A stretch of DNA of 64,000 nucleotides from Geovibrio ferrireducens (GCF_026226615.1 NZ_JAJAPB010000013.1:1-64000), one strand, 5' to 3'; counted from the stretch's first letter, positions 19,101 through 26,957 are shown. The notes: a model not told the origin generated them from the sequence alone. Numbers and translations: made by a program.

Positions 19101-19218
19101 TGCTGCCGCTTCCGCCGAAAATCTGCACCAGCCTGCGTCCGTTCTCGTGCAGACTTATATCAGCAAGCTTTCTTTTAAGCTCTTCCGCGTTGCTGCAACT
19201 GAAATTAAAAACCTTCAT
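16117..19218 (-). CDS. FIST-domain hybrid sensor histidine kinase with REC and Hpt domains
   Basis: The 1033-residue protein starts with FIST N and C domains (about 1-370; IGCTSAGEVLEGEI, later LLASMGSSVGFFTYGEYF), a module predicted to sense small ligands such as amino acids. A PAS-like region covers about 395-525. The kinase core has FLANISHEIKTPLGG (phospho-His), NALKF and GTGLGLAIASSLVD. A receiver domain follows with phospho-Asp in LILIDENMP, then a C-terminal Hpt domain with His in GAVAHSVYGAASNL. No membrane segment is seen, so it should be cytoplasmic. GAGGGGA precedes the ATG. It is divergent from an HD-GYP regulator, its likely partner. Confidence 0.9.
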   Translation of the reverse strand: MKVFNFSCSNAEELKRKLADISLHENGRRLVQIFGGSGSMRQITAIAAEAGKIKNSCVIGCTSAGEVLEGEILEGSVVVSVADFEFSDVKPFFYEGSDMIKAADEIKANIIDSSTKGLIIFTDGLHSDGQALIARLAETAPHVLIAGGKAADDYSYTETFVFTDHKFAARGVVCAALSGEELILHTDYLFGWEPVGEMMTVTSSEGGRVYTINDIPAVDIYRRYLGHEVTDGLPDAGIEFPLITFRRGIEVARSPVAKYDDGSVLFAGNIEKGSLVRFGFGNLDFADTGAYAKFDAMSGVPVEGVFVYTCSGRRFFLKYGMEIELRLLASMGSSVGFFTYGEYFQANRCNELLNVTTTFMTLSESKDAFRRKQMEKKRIENRSLKAITTLVRTTSAELNFEKELTSVILDNQESIVILRSENEGAVKINRTFFDLFGFDDLNSFKKQHRCISELFISQEGYLEHGCFDGVDIIINEKCKMRDPKGIVRVYKVRASKLNFGEPPYMLVTLNDVTDLENAVNTAVFAEKAKSDFLANISHEIKTPLGGMLGFLDILGQMETAPEKKELIAVIRENGAGLLSVINDILDYSKIDNGRMEIRYMPFKLEYELKAVISTFRTKAREKNIELTLVKDDALPVYMVSDPLRLKQILCNLISNALKFTPVGGRAELRADYREDEKKVCFTVTDNGIGIPKENQKRIFRFYVDTSKDISTKTHGGTGLGLAIASSLVDMMGGRLELESEQGAGSRFFFSLDINDFLLPEGYGGTRLSSMQQRPVGAFKGKILIADDNETTAKLVELILGSYGLDYVWAKNGKEAVTAFTADKFDLILIDENMPVMSGCEAVAEIRKLEARQNMERTPIAAFTANIGLFVDENFRKYGMDEFLPKPLDFSELHGLLHKYLDESSDGLESMRQKRAYPTAGMGAGSELISDVIDGLRLKKEDVIILLDNFIEQFKEQYENLEHALTERNYARIGAVAHSVYGAASNLRLKRIAEKAREISECAKNGHDCEYPFLFEYLALQVKYLEAALASIKP

Positions 19219-19345
19219 GCACCATCCCCTCGTTAATCAGGCTTTTTGCCGCAGGCACAAGCACAAAAACATTGTAAAAGCTTGCTTCAAATGCAACAAT
19301 ATATAGATTATAATGTCTATTAATCATTAATACTAGGGATCTTGG

Positions 19346-20386
19346 ATGGATTTTTTCTTTAACATTATTGCAGTAGATGACAACAAAATTAACCTCATGC
19401 TCATTGAGCACCTTGCGGGAGCCATCGGACACAGGGTCACAAGCTTTTCCAACCCGGAAGAGGCGCTGGCTTATGTTCAGACAAATGAAATAGATGTGGC
19501 GCTTGTGGATTATATGATGCCGAAGATGAACGGTATAGAACTGACTAAAATGATAAAAACAATCCAGCCTGATGTACCTATTATAATGATTACAGCCGTC
19601 AGTGACGACAATACAGTGAAGATCGGCGCTTTCGAGTCCGGGGCAACGGAATTCCTCACCAAACCCATAGACACCACAGAGTTTAAGGCGCGCCTTAACA
19701 ACATCCTCACCATAAGAAAATACAGAAAAATGCTCAGCGAACGTGCGCTTCACCTCCAGTCCGAGGTGGAAAAGGCAACGGAAGTCATCCGCGCCAGAGA
19801 ATTTGAAGCCCTCTCACTCCTCGGCCGCGTGGCGGAATACAGGGATGAGGAAACAGGGGAGCACATACTCCGCGTGGGGCATTATGCAAGAATCATAGCA
19901 GAGGGGATGGGATGCCCAGCGGAATTCTGCGAGCAGATACTGCACATTGCGCCCCTCCATGACATAGGCAAAATTGCCGTGAGCGACACTATACTGAACA
20001 AGCAGGGAAAACTTACGCCCGAAGAGTTTGAGACCATGAAAAAACATACAATCTTCGGGTGCGATATACTGAAAAATGCCGACTCTCCGTATATAAGAGG
20101 CGGTGCGGTCATAGCCAGATACCACCACGAAAAATATAACGGTTCAGGCTACCCGGACGGACTTGCGGGTGAGGAAATCCCCATCGAAGCGCGGGTTGTT
20201 GCCCTTGCTGATGTTTTTGATGCCCTCACATCGAAGCGTCCGTATAAACAGGCATGGCCTTTTGAGCAGGCCGTGGAATATATAATGAACGAAAGAGGCG
20301 CACACTTCGACCCCAAAGCTGTTGATGCCTTTCTGGAAGGGATCGACAGAGTTGTGGAGGTTTACAACAACCACAAGCATGTGTGA
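19346..20386 (+). CDS. Response regulator with HD-GYP c-di-GMP phosphodiesterase domain
   Basis: The 346-residue protein has a receiver domain (residues 1-125, phospho-Asp in ALVDYMMPKMNG, Lys in LTKP) and an HD-GYP domain (about 150-340). The metal-binding marks are intact: HILRVGHYA, HIAPLHDIGKIAV with the HD pair, HHEKYNGSGYPDGL with the GYP motif, and ALADVFDALTS. It should hydrolyse cyclic di-GMP when phosphorylated. It is divergent from the FIST hybrid kinase 127 bases away, whose terminal Hpt domain is suited to feed it. A dispersed repeat begins at its stop codon. Confidence 0.92.
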   Translation: MDFFFNIIAVDDNKINLMLIEHLAGAIGHRVTSFSNPEEALAYVQTNEIDVALVDYMMPKMNGIELTKMIKTIQPDVPIIMITAVSDDNTVKIGAFESGATEFLTKPIDTTEFKARLNNILTIRKYRKMLSERALHLQSEVEKATEVIRAREFEALSLLGRVAEYRDEETGEHILRVGHYARIIAEGMGCPAEFCEQILHIAPLHDIGKIAVSDTILNKQGKLTPEEFETMKKHTIFGCDILKNADSPYIRGGAVIARYHHEKYNGSGYPDGLAGEEIPIEARVVALADVFDALTSKRPYKQAWPFEQAVEYIMNERGAHFDPKAVDAFLEGIDRVVEVYNNHKHV

Positions 20387-20388
20387 AT

Positions 20389-20420
20389 GAGACTGCTTCA
20401 CCCTGCGGGTTCGCAGTGAC
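20389..20420. repeat. Dispersed GAGACTGCTTCAC...GCAGTGAC repeat, upstream of GIY-YIG
   Basis: The element starts within 3 bases of the HD-GYP stop and reads GAGACTGCTTCACCC then TGCGGGTTCGCAGTGAC. The leading part, with the preceding TGTGAAT, is repeated almost exactly at 20755-20785 just past the GIY-YIG gene, so that gene is bracketed by direct repeats. Confidence 0.75.
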
Positions 20421-20460
20421 ACTTATTGCGTTCAACATGGGTTGATACGGGTTAGGGGAT

Positions 20461-20763
20461 ATGAGTTCTGATGGTAAAAAAGGTTATGTATATATTGTCA
20501 CAAATAAAACCTGCACAACACTCTATACCGGAGTCACAAGCAACTTTATTAAGATAATTTATGAACATAAAAACAAACTTCTAAACGGATTCAGCAAAAG
20601 ATATAACCTCAGTATTCTTGTTTATTATGAATGTATTGAGACAATTGAAGCAGCCATCGCAAGAGAGAAACAAATAAAAGCCGGAAGCAGGCAAAAGAAA
20701 ATCGATCTAATTCAAAGCATAAACCCTGACTGGAAAGATTTGTACGAGAGTATATGTGAATGA
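20461..20763 (+). CDS. Small GIY-YIG domain protein, probably catalytically impaired
   Basis: The 100-residue protein is a stand-alone GIY-YIG nuclease domain of the UvrC-N-terminal-like type: KGYVYIVTNK and TLYTGVTSN supply the two signature halves, and EAAIAREKQIK the conserved Glu. Family members normally have Arg before the YEH segment (KRxYEHK), but here it reads KIIYEHK; one base change (AGA to ATA) would explain this loss. AGGGGAT lies just before the ATG. It lies between direct copies of a dispersed repeat and has AT-richer codon use than its neighbours, both suggestive of mobility. Confidence 0.8.
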   Translation: MSSDGKKGYVYIVTNKTCTTLYTGVTSNFIKIIYEHKNKLLNGFSKRYNLSILVYYECIETIEAAIAREKQIKAGSRQKKIDLIQSINPDWKDLYESICE

Positions 20764-20785
20764 GACTACTTCACCCTGCGGGTTC
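20755..20785. repeat. Dispersed repeat, downstream partial copy beside GIY-YIG
   Basis: TGTGAATGAGACTACTTCAC followed by CCTGCGGGTTC matches the upstream copy (one substitution) and includes the GIY-YIG stop codon. The 3' end diverges after GGTTC. Confidence 0.7.
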
Positions 20786-20814
20786 TTACGCTATTGCGTC
20801 CGGCTTCTGAAACA

Positions 20815-20846
20815 GTCATTGCGAACCCTGAAAGGGTGAAGCAATC
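20815..20846. repeat. Dispersed repeat, inverted full copy
   Basis: GTCATTGCGAACCCTGAAAG followed by GGTGAAGCAATC is the reverse-complement form of the family, with an internal CCCT/AGGG hairpin. It lies just before the 3' end of the ubiD-like gene. Confidence 0.7.
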
Positions 20847-20881
20847 CACTCCTCAGCACTATTTTTTCATCAGTTCCGCTG

Positions 20882-22720
20882 TTACCCCAGCCCGGCCAGA
20901 ACACCGCCCTTTGCAAAGAGAGAGTCCACCCTTTTCTCAACATCCTTATCCATAATAAGCGGCGGGGCATGGTGTGGTTTGATTCTCGCATCAATCACCA
21001 GTGAGCCGCGGCAGCCGAAGTGCTTGCTCACTGTTTCCGCCTCTATTCCGTAAACATCACTCGCCGGGTTTGACCTTGTAAAAGTAACCCAAAGCAGGTT
21101 CGCCATATTCCGTGCGGTAAAATCACTGTCATCCGCCACTATGATAAGCGGAAACCTGTTTATGGGGTGATCTGCACTGAAACTGCGCACAAAAGCATGC
21201 ATCGCCTGATCTTCCATTCCCCTCGGAGCATCGGCTTTTCTCCCCTTTACAACCAGTACGCCCGGCATAGCGGCCTTTGGTTCGGAAAATCCGTCAGGGA
21301 GTCCGAGACCGCCTCTTATCTCGGCTGTCAGTTCCCTTATCTTCCCGCCGCATGCGGCTATTACGAGCTTGGAGCCCTCATTGAGGCCGCTGCCGGAATA
21401 GTCGAGGGTGTCAATAGTGGTCGATGTCTGAAAATGGAGATCCCGCCGCCAGTCAGCCCTTTCAAGCATATGCCTGAGAAATGCCTCAGTATCATGTATA
21501 TCCAGTTCCTCGTTATCAAAGTAATTGGCGATAAACAGATATTTCGCCAGTGAAAGCTGCCCCTGCCCCAGCACCGCATTAGCCTGCGTGAGAAGCTCCT
21601 TCGGGCGGGGATTGTTTTCGTAAGGTGCGTAACGCTCACTCCCGATCGCAAAAAGCAGCGGATGTACGCCCGCCGCATCAACAGCATGCACTGCCTTTAT
21701 TCCGGGCAATACCTCCGGTATCAGCCCGCCCGTGAGCTCATGGATAAATTCACCGAAGCTGGTGTCCTCCTGCGGGGGTCTGCCGACGGTGGTGAAGGGG
21801 TATATTGCGCCGTCACGGTGATACACCGCATCAACCTTCATAACCGGAAAATCGTGTTTCAGACTGTAATAACCTATATGATCGCCGAAGGGTCCCTCCG
21901 GCTTGGTTTCGTTTCCGTAAATATGCCCGGAGATGCAGAAGTCTGCCTCGGCCGGAACGGGAAGGCCGTTCGGAGTTCTGCCGTATGATATGCGTCTGCC
22001 GCCGAGAACCCCCGCAAAAGCAAGTTCCGGCATCCCCTCCGGCAAGGGCATTACGGCAGCCACGCTCAGAGCCGGAGCCCCGCCGATGAAAATATTCACA
22101 GGGAGAGGCTCGCCCCTCCGCAGAGCTTCCCTGTGATGCACACCTATTCCTCTGTGGATCTGATAATGCAGTCCGGCCTCGTTATCCTGATATTCGTTGC
22201 CGGAAATCTGCACCCTGTACATGCCCAAATTTGATGACCGGAACCCCCTTGCAGCGGGGTTTTCCGTATACACAAGCGGCAGAGTGACAAAAGCACCGCC
22301 GTCCATAGGCCATGAAACAAGCTGAGGAAGATCTTTAAGAGTGCATTTATTTTTAAGAACAGGAGAAAAACGCCTGCCTGCGGGAAGAAGCCTGTAAGCT
22401 CCGGCAAAGGCTTTCAGAAGAGAAGAAAAATCCATAACAGCCTCTTTGGGGCTGATTTTCATTCTGACCATAGCCTCTATAACTCTGAGGCTGTCACGGA
22501 AGATATACCTTGTTCTCTCTGTTGTGCCGAAGAGATTGCCGAGCATGGGAAAACGGCTCCCTCTCACATTTGTAAACAGAAGCGCAGGGCCGCCGGCCTC
22601 ATACACCCGCCGCTGAACACAGCCTATTTCCAGATAAGGATCAAGCTCCGCATTCACCCTTACAAGCATCCCTTTTTTCTCAAGATCCGCCGCGCATTCA
22701 GAAAGATTTCTATATCCCAT
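20882..22720 (-). CDS. UbiD-family decarboxylase, probably menaquinone biosynthesis
   Basis: The 612-residue protein is a prenylated-FMN-dependent UbiD decarboxylase. Visible family blocks include NLGMYRVQISG, HYQIHRGIGVHH, GFGDHIGYY-like EGPFGDHIGYY, and the central Arg/Glu-rich YGRTPNGLPVPAEADFCISGHI. It is longer than classic UbiD (about 490), with a C-terminal extension as in Campylobacter and Helicobacter homologues that decarboxylate a menaquinone precursor. A menaquinone role fits an anaerobic respirer but is inference; other aromatic acids are possible. The UbiX partner is not in the window. Confidence 0.85.
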   Translation of the reverse strand: MGYRNLSECAADLEKKGMLVRVNAELDPYLEIGCVQRRVYEAGGPALLFTNVRGSRFPMLGNLFGTTERTRYIFRDSLRVIEAMVRMKISPKEAVMDFSSLLKAFAGAYRLLPAGRRFSPVLKNKCTLKDLPQLVSWPMDGGAFVTLPLVYTENPAARGFRSSNLGMYRVQISGNEYQDNEAGLHYQIHRGIGVHHREALRRGEPLPVNIFIGGAPALSVAAVMPLPEGMPELAFAGVLGGRRISYGRTPNGLPVPAEADFCISGHIYGNETKPEGPFGDHIGYYSLKHDFPVMKVDAVYHRDGAIYPFTTVGRPPQEDTSFGEFIHELTGGLIPEVLPGIKAVHAVDAAGVHPLLFAIGSERYAPYENNPRPKELLTQANAVLGQGQLSLAKYLFIANYFDNEELDIHDTEAFLRHMLERADWRRDLHFQTSTTIDTLDYSGSGLNEGSKLVIAACGGKIRELTAEIRGGLGLPDGFSEPKAAMPGVLVVKGRKADAPRGMEDQAMHAFVRSFSADHPINRFPLIIVADDSDFTARNMANLLWVTFTRSNPASDVYGIEAETVSKHFGCRGSLVIDARIKPHHAPPLIMDKDVEKRVDSLFAKGGVLAGLG

Positions 22721-22762
22721 GCCATCACCGTGATTTTATTTCAGATATATATTTAACAACAT

Positions 22763-23611
22763 TCAGCCTGTTTCAGTCAAAAAGTTTTTCCTCAGCAAAG
22801 CCGCAAAAGCATCCGCAGCGGCAGAAGGTTTTATGTCTCTGCGGTATATGTAGTTTGTTTCAACAAGGCTGAAGTCCTCCTCCATCTCCCTGAAAGGCAC
22901 ATTGTACCTGCGCATGATTTTCTCCGGCAGGCAGGTTATACCCAGCCCGGCGTTTACGCAGCCGAGTATGCCGTCCAGAGTGCTGAGCTCTATTATTTTT
23001 ACATTCTGCTTGCCGGAGGAGAGAGCCCATTTTTCCGCCACATCCCTGTAGGAGCATCCTTTTTTGAACACAATCATCGCAGAGGGGGACTCTATCTCCT
23101 TCTTTGTCCCGCCGAGAACCGCCGGAATCTTGCATATATGCACTGATTCAATATTCTCGTTTCCGCCCACACTCCCGGTAAAAGCCCCGTCCAGCCTGTA
23201 ACCGATAATATCATCCACCAGAGCGGAGGAGGCATCCGTTTTGATAGTCAGTTCCACCTGCGGATATTTTTTTTTGTAGGCAGCCATTGCAGTGGGGAGA
23301 CACTCTGCAAATGTTGTGTCTGTCAGGCCTATGCGCACCTCCCCCTTCCACATAGGCTTTAGTTTAAACTCAGTGTTTATCTCCGCAGCAGCGGACATTA
23401 TTTTTTTGGCGTACGGCAAAAGTCTTTTACCGTCAGATGTTATTTCCACCCCTCTGCTTTTGCGGTAAAACAGACTGACATTCAGCTCATCCTCAAGTTT
23501 CTTGAGCCTTGCGGTAACATTTGACTGCACCGTATTGAGTTTTTCCGCGGCAGATGAAATTGTACCTGTCCTGTAAACCTCCAAAAAGATTTTCAGTTCG
23601 TTTAAATCCAT
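22763..23611 (-). CDS. LysR-family transcriptional regulator
   Basis: The 282-residue protein has the LysR winged helix at residues 2-60 (LKIFLEVYRTGTISSAAEKLNTVQSNVTARLKKLE) and a substrate-binding domain from about 88 (WKGEVRIGLTDTTFAE). GGTGAT precedes the ATG. It is divergent from an MFS transporter plus tautomerase pair and 42 bases upstream of the UbiD gene on the same strand, so it may control either. The inducer is unknown. Confidence 0.9.
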   Translation of the reverse strand: MDLNELKIFLEVYRTGTISSAAEKLNTVQSNVTARLKKLEDELNVSLFYRKSRGVEITSDGKRLLPYAKKIMSAAAEINTEFKLKPMWKGEVRIGLTDTTFAECLPTAMAAYKKKYPQVELTIKTDASSALVDDIIGYRLDGAFTGSVGGNENIESVHICKIPAVLGGTKKEIESPSAMIVFKKGCSYRDVAEKWALSSGKQNVKIIELSTLDGILGCVNAGLGITCLPEKIMRRYNVPFREMEEDFSLVETNYIYRRDIKPSAAADAFAALLRKNFLTETG

Positions 23612-24092
23612 ACATCACCATAAAATAAGCATATTTCGTGACATATGATATATCTATGGCGTAATATTTGTTATCACTTGTATTGATGTAAACCCATGAT
23701 AATATCGTTAAAAATGAACTTTTAAATGAACCGCGCGGTATTTTTCACATATAAGAGAAGAGTGTCTGCGGGATGTAAAAAAACCGAAACAGTCAAAAAC
23801 AGTTCAGCTAAATCAGTTGCCCGGACAGATAAACATTATGAAAGTTAGCAGAGCCCGTGCGGTATCACTGCGCAATCTAAGTTACCCCTGGGTTAAGTAT
23901 ATCCTCTTTATCCTGAAAATAAATTAAACATCCGATTTTTTTTATCCGGGAAGAAACCTGCTCATTTATTACAGACCGAAGGTAAAGAGAAGGCATAGCC
24001 GCCGGACCTGCGGACATCAAATATCCGTTAAGATCTCTTTAATGGTTGTGCTGCTGCAAACATATGATAATATCGGGAAATACGGAGGAAGG
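23612..24092. other. Intergenic region between LysR gene and MFS transporter
   Basis: This 481-base gap separates divergent genes and should hold both promoters and LysR binding sites. A 10-bp perfect palindrome ACCGCGCGGT lies at 23730-23739, followed by ATTTTT. No gene or RNA is evident. Confidence 0.5.
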
Positions 24093-25247
24093 ATGAAACA
24101 TTACCAGGCGGTTCTTCTCGGAGGAGCGGCGGCTATGTTCACAGCCATGGGCATAGGAAGGTTCGCATACACTCCCGCAATCACTTTCATGCTGGAAGCA
24201 GGCATTCTCAACACCGCTCAGGCGGGGTTCATAGCCTCTGCCAATTTTGCCGGCTATCTCGGCGGAGCACTGTATTATACTCTGCGCACTCCGAAAAAGC
24301 ATACATTCGAAATATCTCTCGTGCTCAGCGTCCTCACTACCGCAGCAATGCCCCTTTTCAGCGGCCTCGTCTGGTGGAGCGCAATCCGCCTGCTGTCCGG
24401 ATTTTACAGTGCGGCGGTGTTCATCTGCGCTACGGAAAAGGTTTACACAGCCCTGTACAGCAATAATAAGCAGAATCTTGGCGGTCTTCTGTTCTCCGGT
24501 GTGGGAGCGGGGATTGCATTTTCATCATGGTCTGTCCCCTTTGCAGCCTCATTCGGCGGCTGGGAGGCATCATGGTATTTCATAGGCGCGGTGTGCGTTG
24601 CCGCTGCATTTCTTTCATACAGACTGGCGGGCGGAACATCCGCCGCACCCCGGAAGGTAAGCGAAATAGACAACACAGGCATATGGAGCCTGCCGATGTT
24701 TCTGCTCTCGTGCGCGTATCTTCTTGAAGGCGCGGGCTACATTATTGCGGGAACATTCCTTGTGGATATAATAAAATCATCATCCGGCTCAGCCTCCGCC
24801 GGGTTCACCGGATGGGCGCTTGCGGGGATAGCCGCAGTGTTCTCAAACCTTTTCTGGTCTAAAGCGGGGCACAGGTTCGGCGTTTTCAGAGTGCTTATGC
24901 TCCTCTTTATCCTTCAGGCGGCAGGAATGCTTCTGCCCGCTTTCAGCAGTTCTGTGTGGGCGGCGTACCTGTTCGCAGTAATCTTCGGCGGAACATTCCT
25001 CGGTGCTGTGGCTTTGGCCTTTGCCTGCGGCAGACTCATGCTGCCTAAAGGAAATACTGCGCCGTTTCTCACTGTTTTTTACGGTGTGGGGCAAATAATC
25101 AGCCCGTGGATAGGCGGCCTGATGGCTTACAGATCCGGCAGCTTTGCTGCGCCCATGATTTTCTCATCAGCCAATGTAGCGGCGGGGGCACTGCTCACCG
25201 CACTCGCCGGAGCAGCATATATAAGGAGGAACAAATGCCGTTCGTAA
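24093..25247 (+). CDS. MFS transporter, YbfB/YjiJ family
   Basis: The 384-residue protein has about 12 hydrophobic segments and the family's N-terminal signature GIGRFAYTPAITFMLEAG, near the start of helix 1, with GYLGGAL in helix 2. Substrates for this family are unknown. Start at 24093 follows GGAGGAAGG; an in-frame upstream ATG at 24042 lacks such a site. The gene overlaps a tautomerase gene by 13 bases, forming a two-gene operon beside a divergent LysR gene, an arrangement often used for uptake or export of aromatic or organic acids. Confidence 0.82.
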   Translation: MKHYQAVLLGGAAAMFTAMGIGRFAYTPAITFMLEAGILNTAQAGFIASANFAGYLGGALYYTLRTPKKHTFEISLVLSVLTTAAMPLFSGLVWWSAIRLLSGFYSAAVFICATEKVYTALYSNNKQNLGGLLFSGVGAGIAFSSWSVPFAASFGGWEASWYFIGAVCVAAAFLSYRLAGGTSAAPRKVSEIDNTGIWSLPMFLLSCAYLLEGAGYIIAGTFLVDIIKSSSGSASAGFTGWALAGIAAVFSNLFWSKAGHRFGVFRVLMLLFILQAAGMLLPAFSSSVWAAYLFAVIFGGTFLGAVALAFACGRLMLPKGNTAPFLTVFYGVGQIISPWIGGLMAYRSGSFAAPMIFSSANVAAGALLTALAGAAYIRRNKCRS

Positions 25248-25435
25248 ATATCAGAATCACCAGAGAAGGCGCAACCAAGGAACAGAAGGAAAAACTCATC
25301 AAAGGCGTTACGGATCTGCTTGTGGACGTTCTGGGCAAAAACCCTAAAACAACTTTCGTTATCATAGACGAGGTTGAAACAGACAACTGGGGAGTGGGCG
25401 GGGAATCCGTCACGGAACTGCGCAAAAAGCAGTAA
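25235..25435 (+). CDS. 4-oxalocrotonate tautomerase-family enzyme
   Basis: The 66-residue protein has the hallmark of the tautomerase family: Met-Pro start, so that Pro1 becomes the catalytic base after Met removal, followed by FVNIRITREG and TFVIIDEVETDNWGVGG. These small enzymes form hexamers and interconvert keto and enol acids. GGAGG five bases before the ATG at 25235 sets the start. It overlaps the MFS transporter gene, so the two are co-expressed; the natural substrate is unknown. Confidence 0.88.
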   Translation: MPFVNIRITREGATKEQKEKLIKGVTDLLVDVLGKNPKTTFVIIDEVETDNWGVGGESVTELRKKQ

Positions 25436-25446
25436 GCACACTGAGA

Positions 25447-25465
25447 CGGGGCATCCTCTGCCCCG
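25447..25465 (+). terminator. GC-rich hairpin after the tautomerase gene
   Basis: CGGGGCA (25447-25453) pairs with TGCCCCG (25459-25465) over a 5-base loop. A T-run is missing, so termination strength is uncertain. Confidence 0.5.
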
Positions 25466-25490
25466 CCGTACCCAAGGCTGACTTGCAACT

Positions 25491-25519
25491 GAGATTGCTT
25501 CACTTAAGTTCGCAATGAC
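25491..25519. repeat. Dispersed GAGATTGCTTCAC...GCAATGAC repeat
   Basis: GAGATTGCTTCACTTAAGT followed by TCGCAATGAC is the shortest clean copy of the family, lying between the convergent tautomerase and nitroreductase genes. Confidence 0.7.
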
Positions 25520-25565
25520 CGCTATAAGAGTCACTGTTAGGAGCAAAGCGACATTCTTCGCTCCG

Positions 25566-26084
25566 TTAAAACCTGTTCAGGCGTATCTTGTTTTTCTGGA
25601 GATAATTATCGGGGTGAGGCTCAGGTGCTTCCGCAGGATGACCTATTGCCACCATGGCAAGCACAAGGTAGCTGTCCGGAATACCCAGCAGCCTGCGCAC
25701 GTAGTCCTCTGACTTTGTTCTGTCGTCCTTTTCCCTCTCCCTGAGCTGAATCCAGCAGCTTCCGAGACCGAGTGAGGCCGCAGTGTAGTGCAGGGTGGCT
25801 GCGGCTATGGAGCAGTCCTCCACACACATATCGCTCACGTCCCTGTCGCCGATGATAACATAAACAATGGCAGCGCCCCTGGCGAAGGATGAGCCGTGCT
25901 TTTTAGCTTCGGAAAGCTTCGCAACCGTCTCCCTGTCATCAACAAGAATAAATTCCCACGGATTTTTTCCCCTCGAACTGGGGGAGCGCAGAAGGGCTTC
26001 CGAAAGTATTGCTCTCTTCTCGTTTTCCACTGGTTTATCAGTATATTTCCTTACGCTTCTTCTTTTTCTCAGCAGTTCGATCAT
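25566..26084 (-). CDS. Nitroreductase-family flavoprotein
   Basis: The 172-residue protein fits the small nitroreductase family: N-terminal RKRRSVRKYTDKPV (FMN phosphate-binding Arg cluster), RSPSSRGKNPWEFILV, and a late LGLGSCWIQLRER and AMVAIGHPAE segment. Such enzymes use NAD(P)H and FMN to reduce nitro compounds or quinones. Start at 26084 follows GGAGG; 12 more residues upstream are open but lack such a site. It stands alone on the minus strand. Confidence 0.85.
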   Translation of the reverse strand: MIELLRKRRSVRKYTDKPVENEKRAILSEALLRSPSSRGKNPWEFILVDDRETVAKLSEAKKHGSSFARGAAIVYVIIGDRDVSDMCVEDCSIAAATLHYTAASLGLGSCWIQLREREKDDRTKSEDYVRRLLGIPDSYLVLAMVAIGHPAEAPEPHPDNYLQKNKIRLNRF

Positions 26085-26415
26085 TGCACGGCCTCCGTAA
26101 TCATATATGATGATTATCACGGTATTAAGTTCCGATGCAATAAAATAAAGTCCGGCATTTCCCGGAACAGCGGTTTTATTTAATTTCAGATTAAACCCGC
26201 TTCAAAAAATCTGCTCCTTTCCAATCCGCGGCATTTCAGGGACAATTCATAGCTATTCAATAGTTAATTATTAATACCAATAGACAAATGAACAATCGGC
26301 CAAAAAAAGGAAGAAAGCTGTAATAAAAACATAGCAGAGAAATAAGTTATTAAAATATCACATATAAGCATATTAATGAAGCAGAGGCAGCCGGAACCCG
26401 GCCGCCTCATGAATA
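26085..26415. other. AT-rich gap before the nitroreductase
   Basis: This 331-base gap contains the nitroreductase promoter region and, at 26384-26408, the GC-rich hairpin behind the rhodanese gene. No gene is evident. Confidence 0.5.
26384..26408 (-). terminator. Hairpin after the rhodanese gene
   Basis: GAGGCAGCCGG pairs with CCGGCCGCCTC (one mismatch) over a 3-base loop, directly past the rhodanese stop codon. The following minus-strand sequence is AT-rich but lacks a long T-run. Confidence 0.55.
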
Positions 26416-26901
26416 TCAGTTAGAAAACTTGTAGCCGGAAGGCTTTATCTCACCGATGTATGTCTGAACGCCATACCCGGCTTCAAGCCAGCCCACTATC
26501 CCGCCTTTCATATTTACTGCGTTTTTGTAGCCCAGTTCATTCAGAAGCTGAGTCGCAAAAGCGCCTCTTGCGCCTGTTTTGCAGTAGACCACAATTTTGT
26601 CATCAGCATCAAGCTGACCGGCTGCTACCCACTCAAGAAGCCCTCTGGGAATTTTTTTGAGTGTTCCAGCATCGATAACCATTCCCTGTTCATCGGCCTC
26701 TCTTATGTCCAGCATGATAAACCGCCCTTCTTTTGAGGCCATTTCAGCCACCTCAGCAGGGGAAACTTCCTTGATTGCTTTTCTGGCTTCCGCCAGTTTC
26801 GCATCACGGATTTTGGCAAGATTTTCCGGCGCAGCGGCATTCGCGCTGAAGCTCAGAAGCATTGCTGTGAGAGCTCCTGCGATAATCAGAACCTTTTTCA
26901 T
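26416..26901 (-). CDS. Exported rhodanese-like sulfurtransferase
   Basis: The 161-residue protein has a Sec signal peptide (MKKVLIIAGALTAMLLSFSANA) and a single rhodanese domain with the active-site loop VYCKTGARGAFAT, Cys being the persulfide carrier. It should act in the periplasm, moving sulfane sulfur from thiosulfate or polysulfide. GGAGGTG precedes the ATG at 26901. Its promoter shares a 17-base palindromic box with the psr operon across the ArsR-type gene, so it probably serves the same sulfur pathway, much as periplasmic Sud-type rhodaneses deliver polysulfide to polysulfide reductase. Confidence 0.9.
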   Translation of the reverse strand: MKKVLIIAGALTAMLLSFSANAAAPENLAKIRDAKLAEARKAIKEVSPAEVAEMASKEGRFIMLDIREADEQGMVIDAGTLKKIPRGLLEWVAAGQLDADDKIVVYCKTGARGAFATQLLNELGYKNAVNMKGGIVGWLEAGYGVQTYIGEIKPSGYKFSN

Positions 26902-26927
26902 GATACACCTCCAAATAAACATACGTC

Positions 26928-26957
26928 AGTATACCGAACATACCGGAAAAGCGTCAA
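26928..26957 (-). promoter_or_regulatory. Rhodanese promoter
   Basis: On the minus strand TTGACG (26957-26952) and TATACT (26933-26928) are 18 bases apart. The shared palindromic box lies 8 bases upstream of the -35, the position expected of an activator. Confidence 0.6.

Noticed and set aside
23730-23739. ACCGCGCGGT palindrome as a terminator
   Set aside because: It has no loop and lies between divergent promoters, so termination is unlikely.
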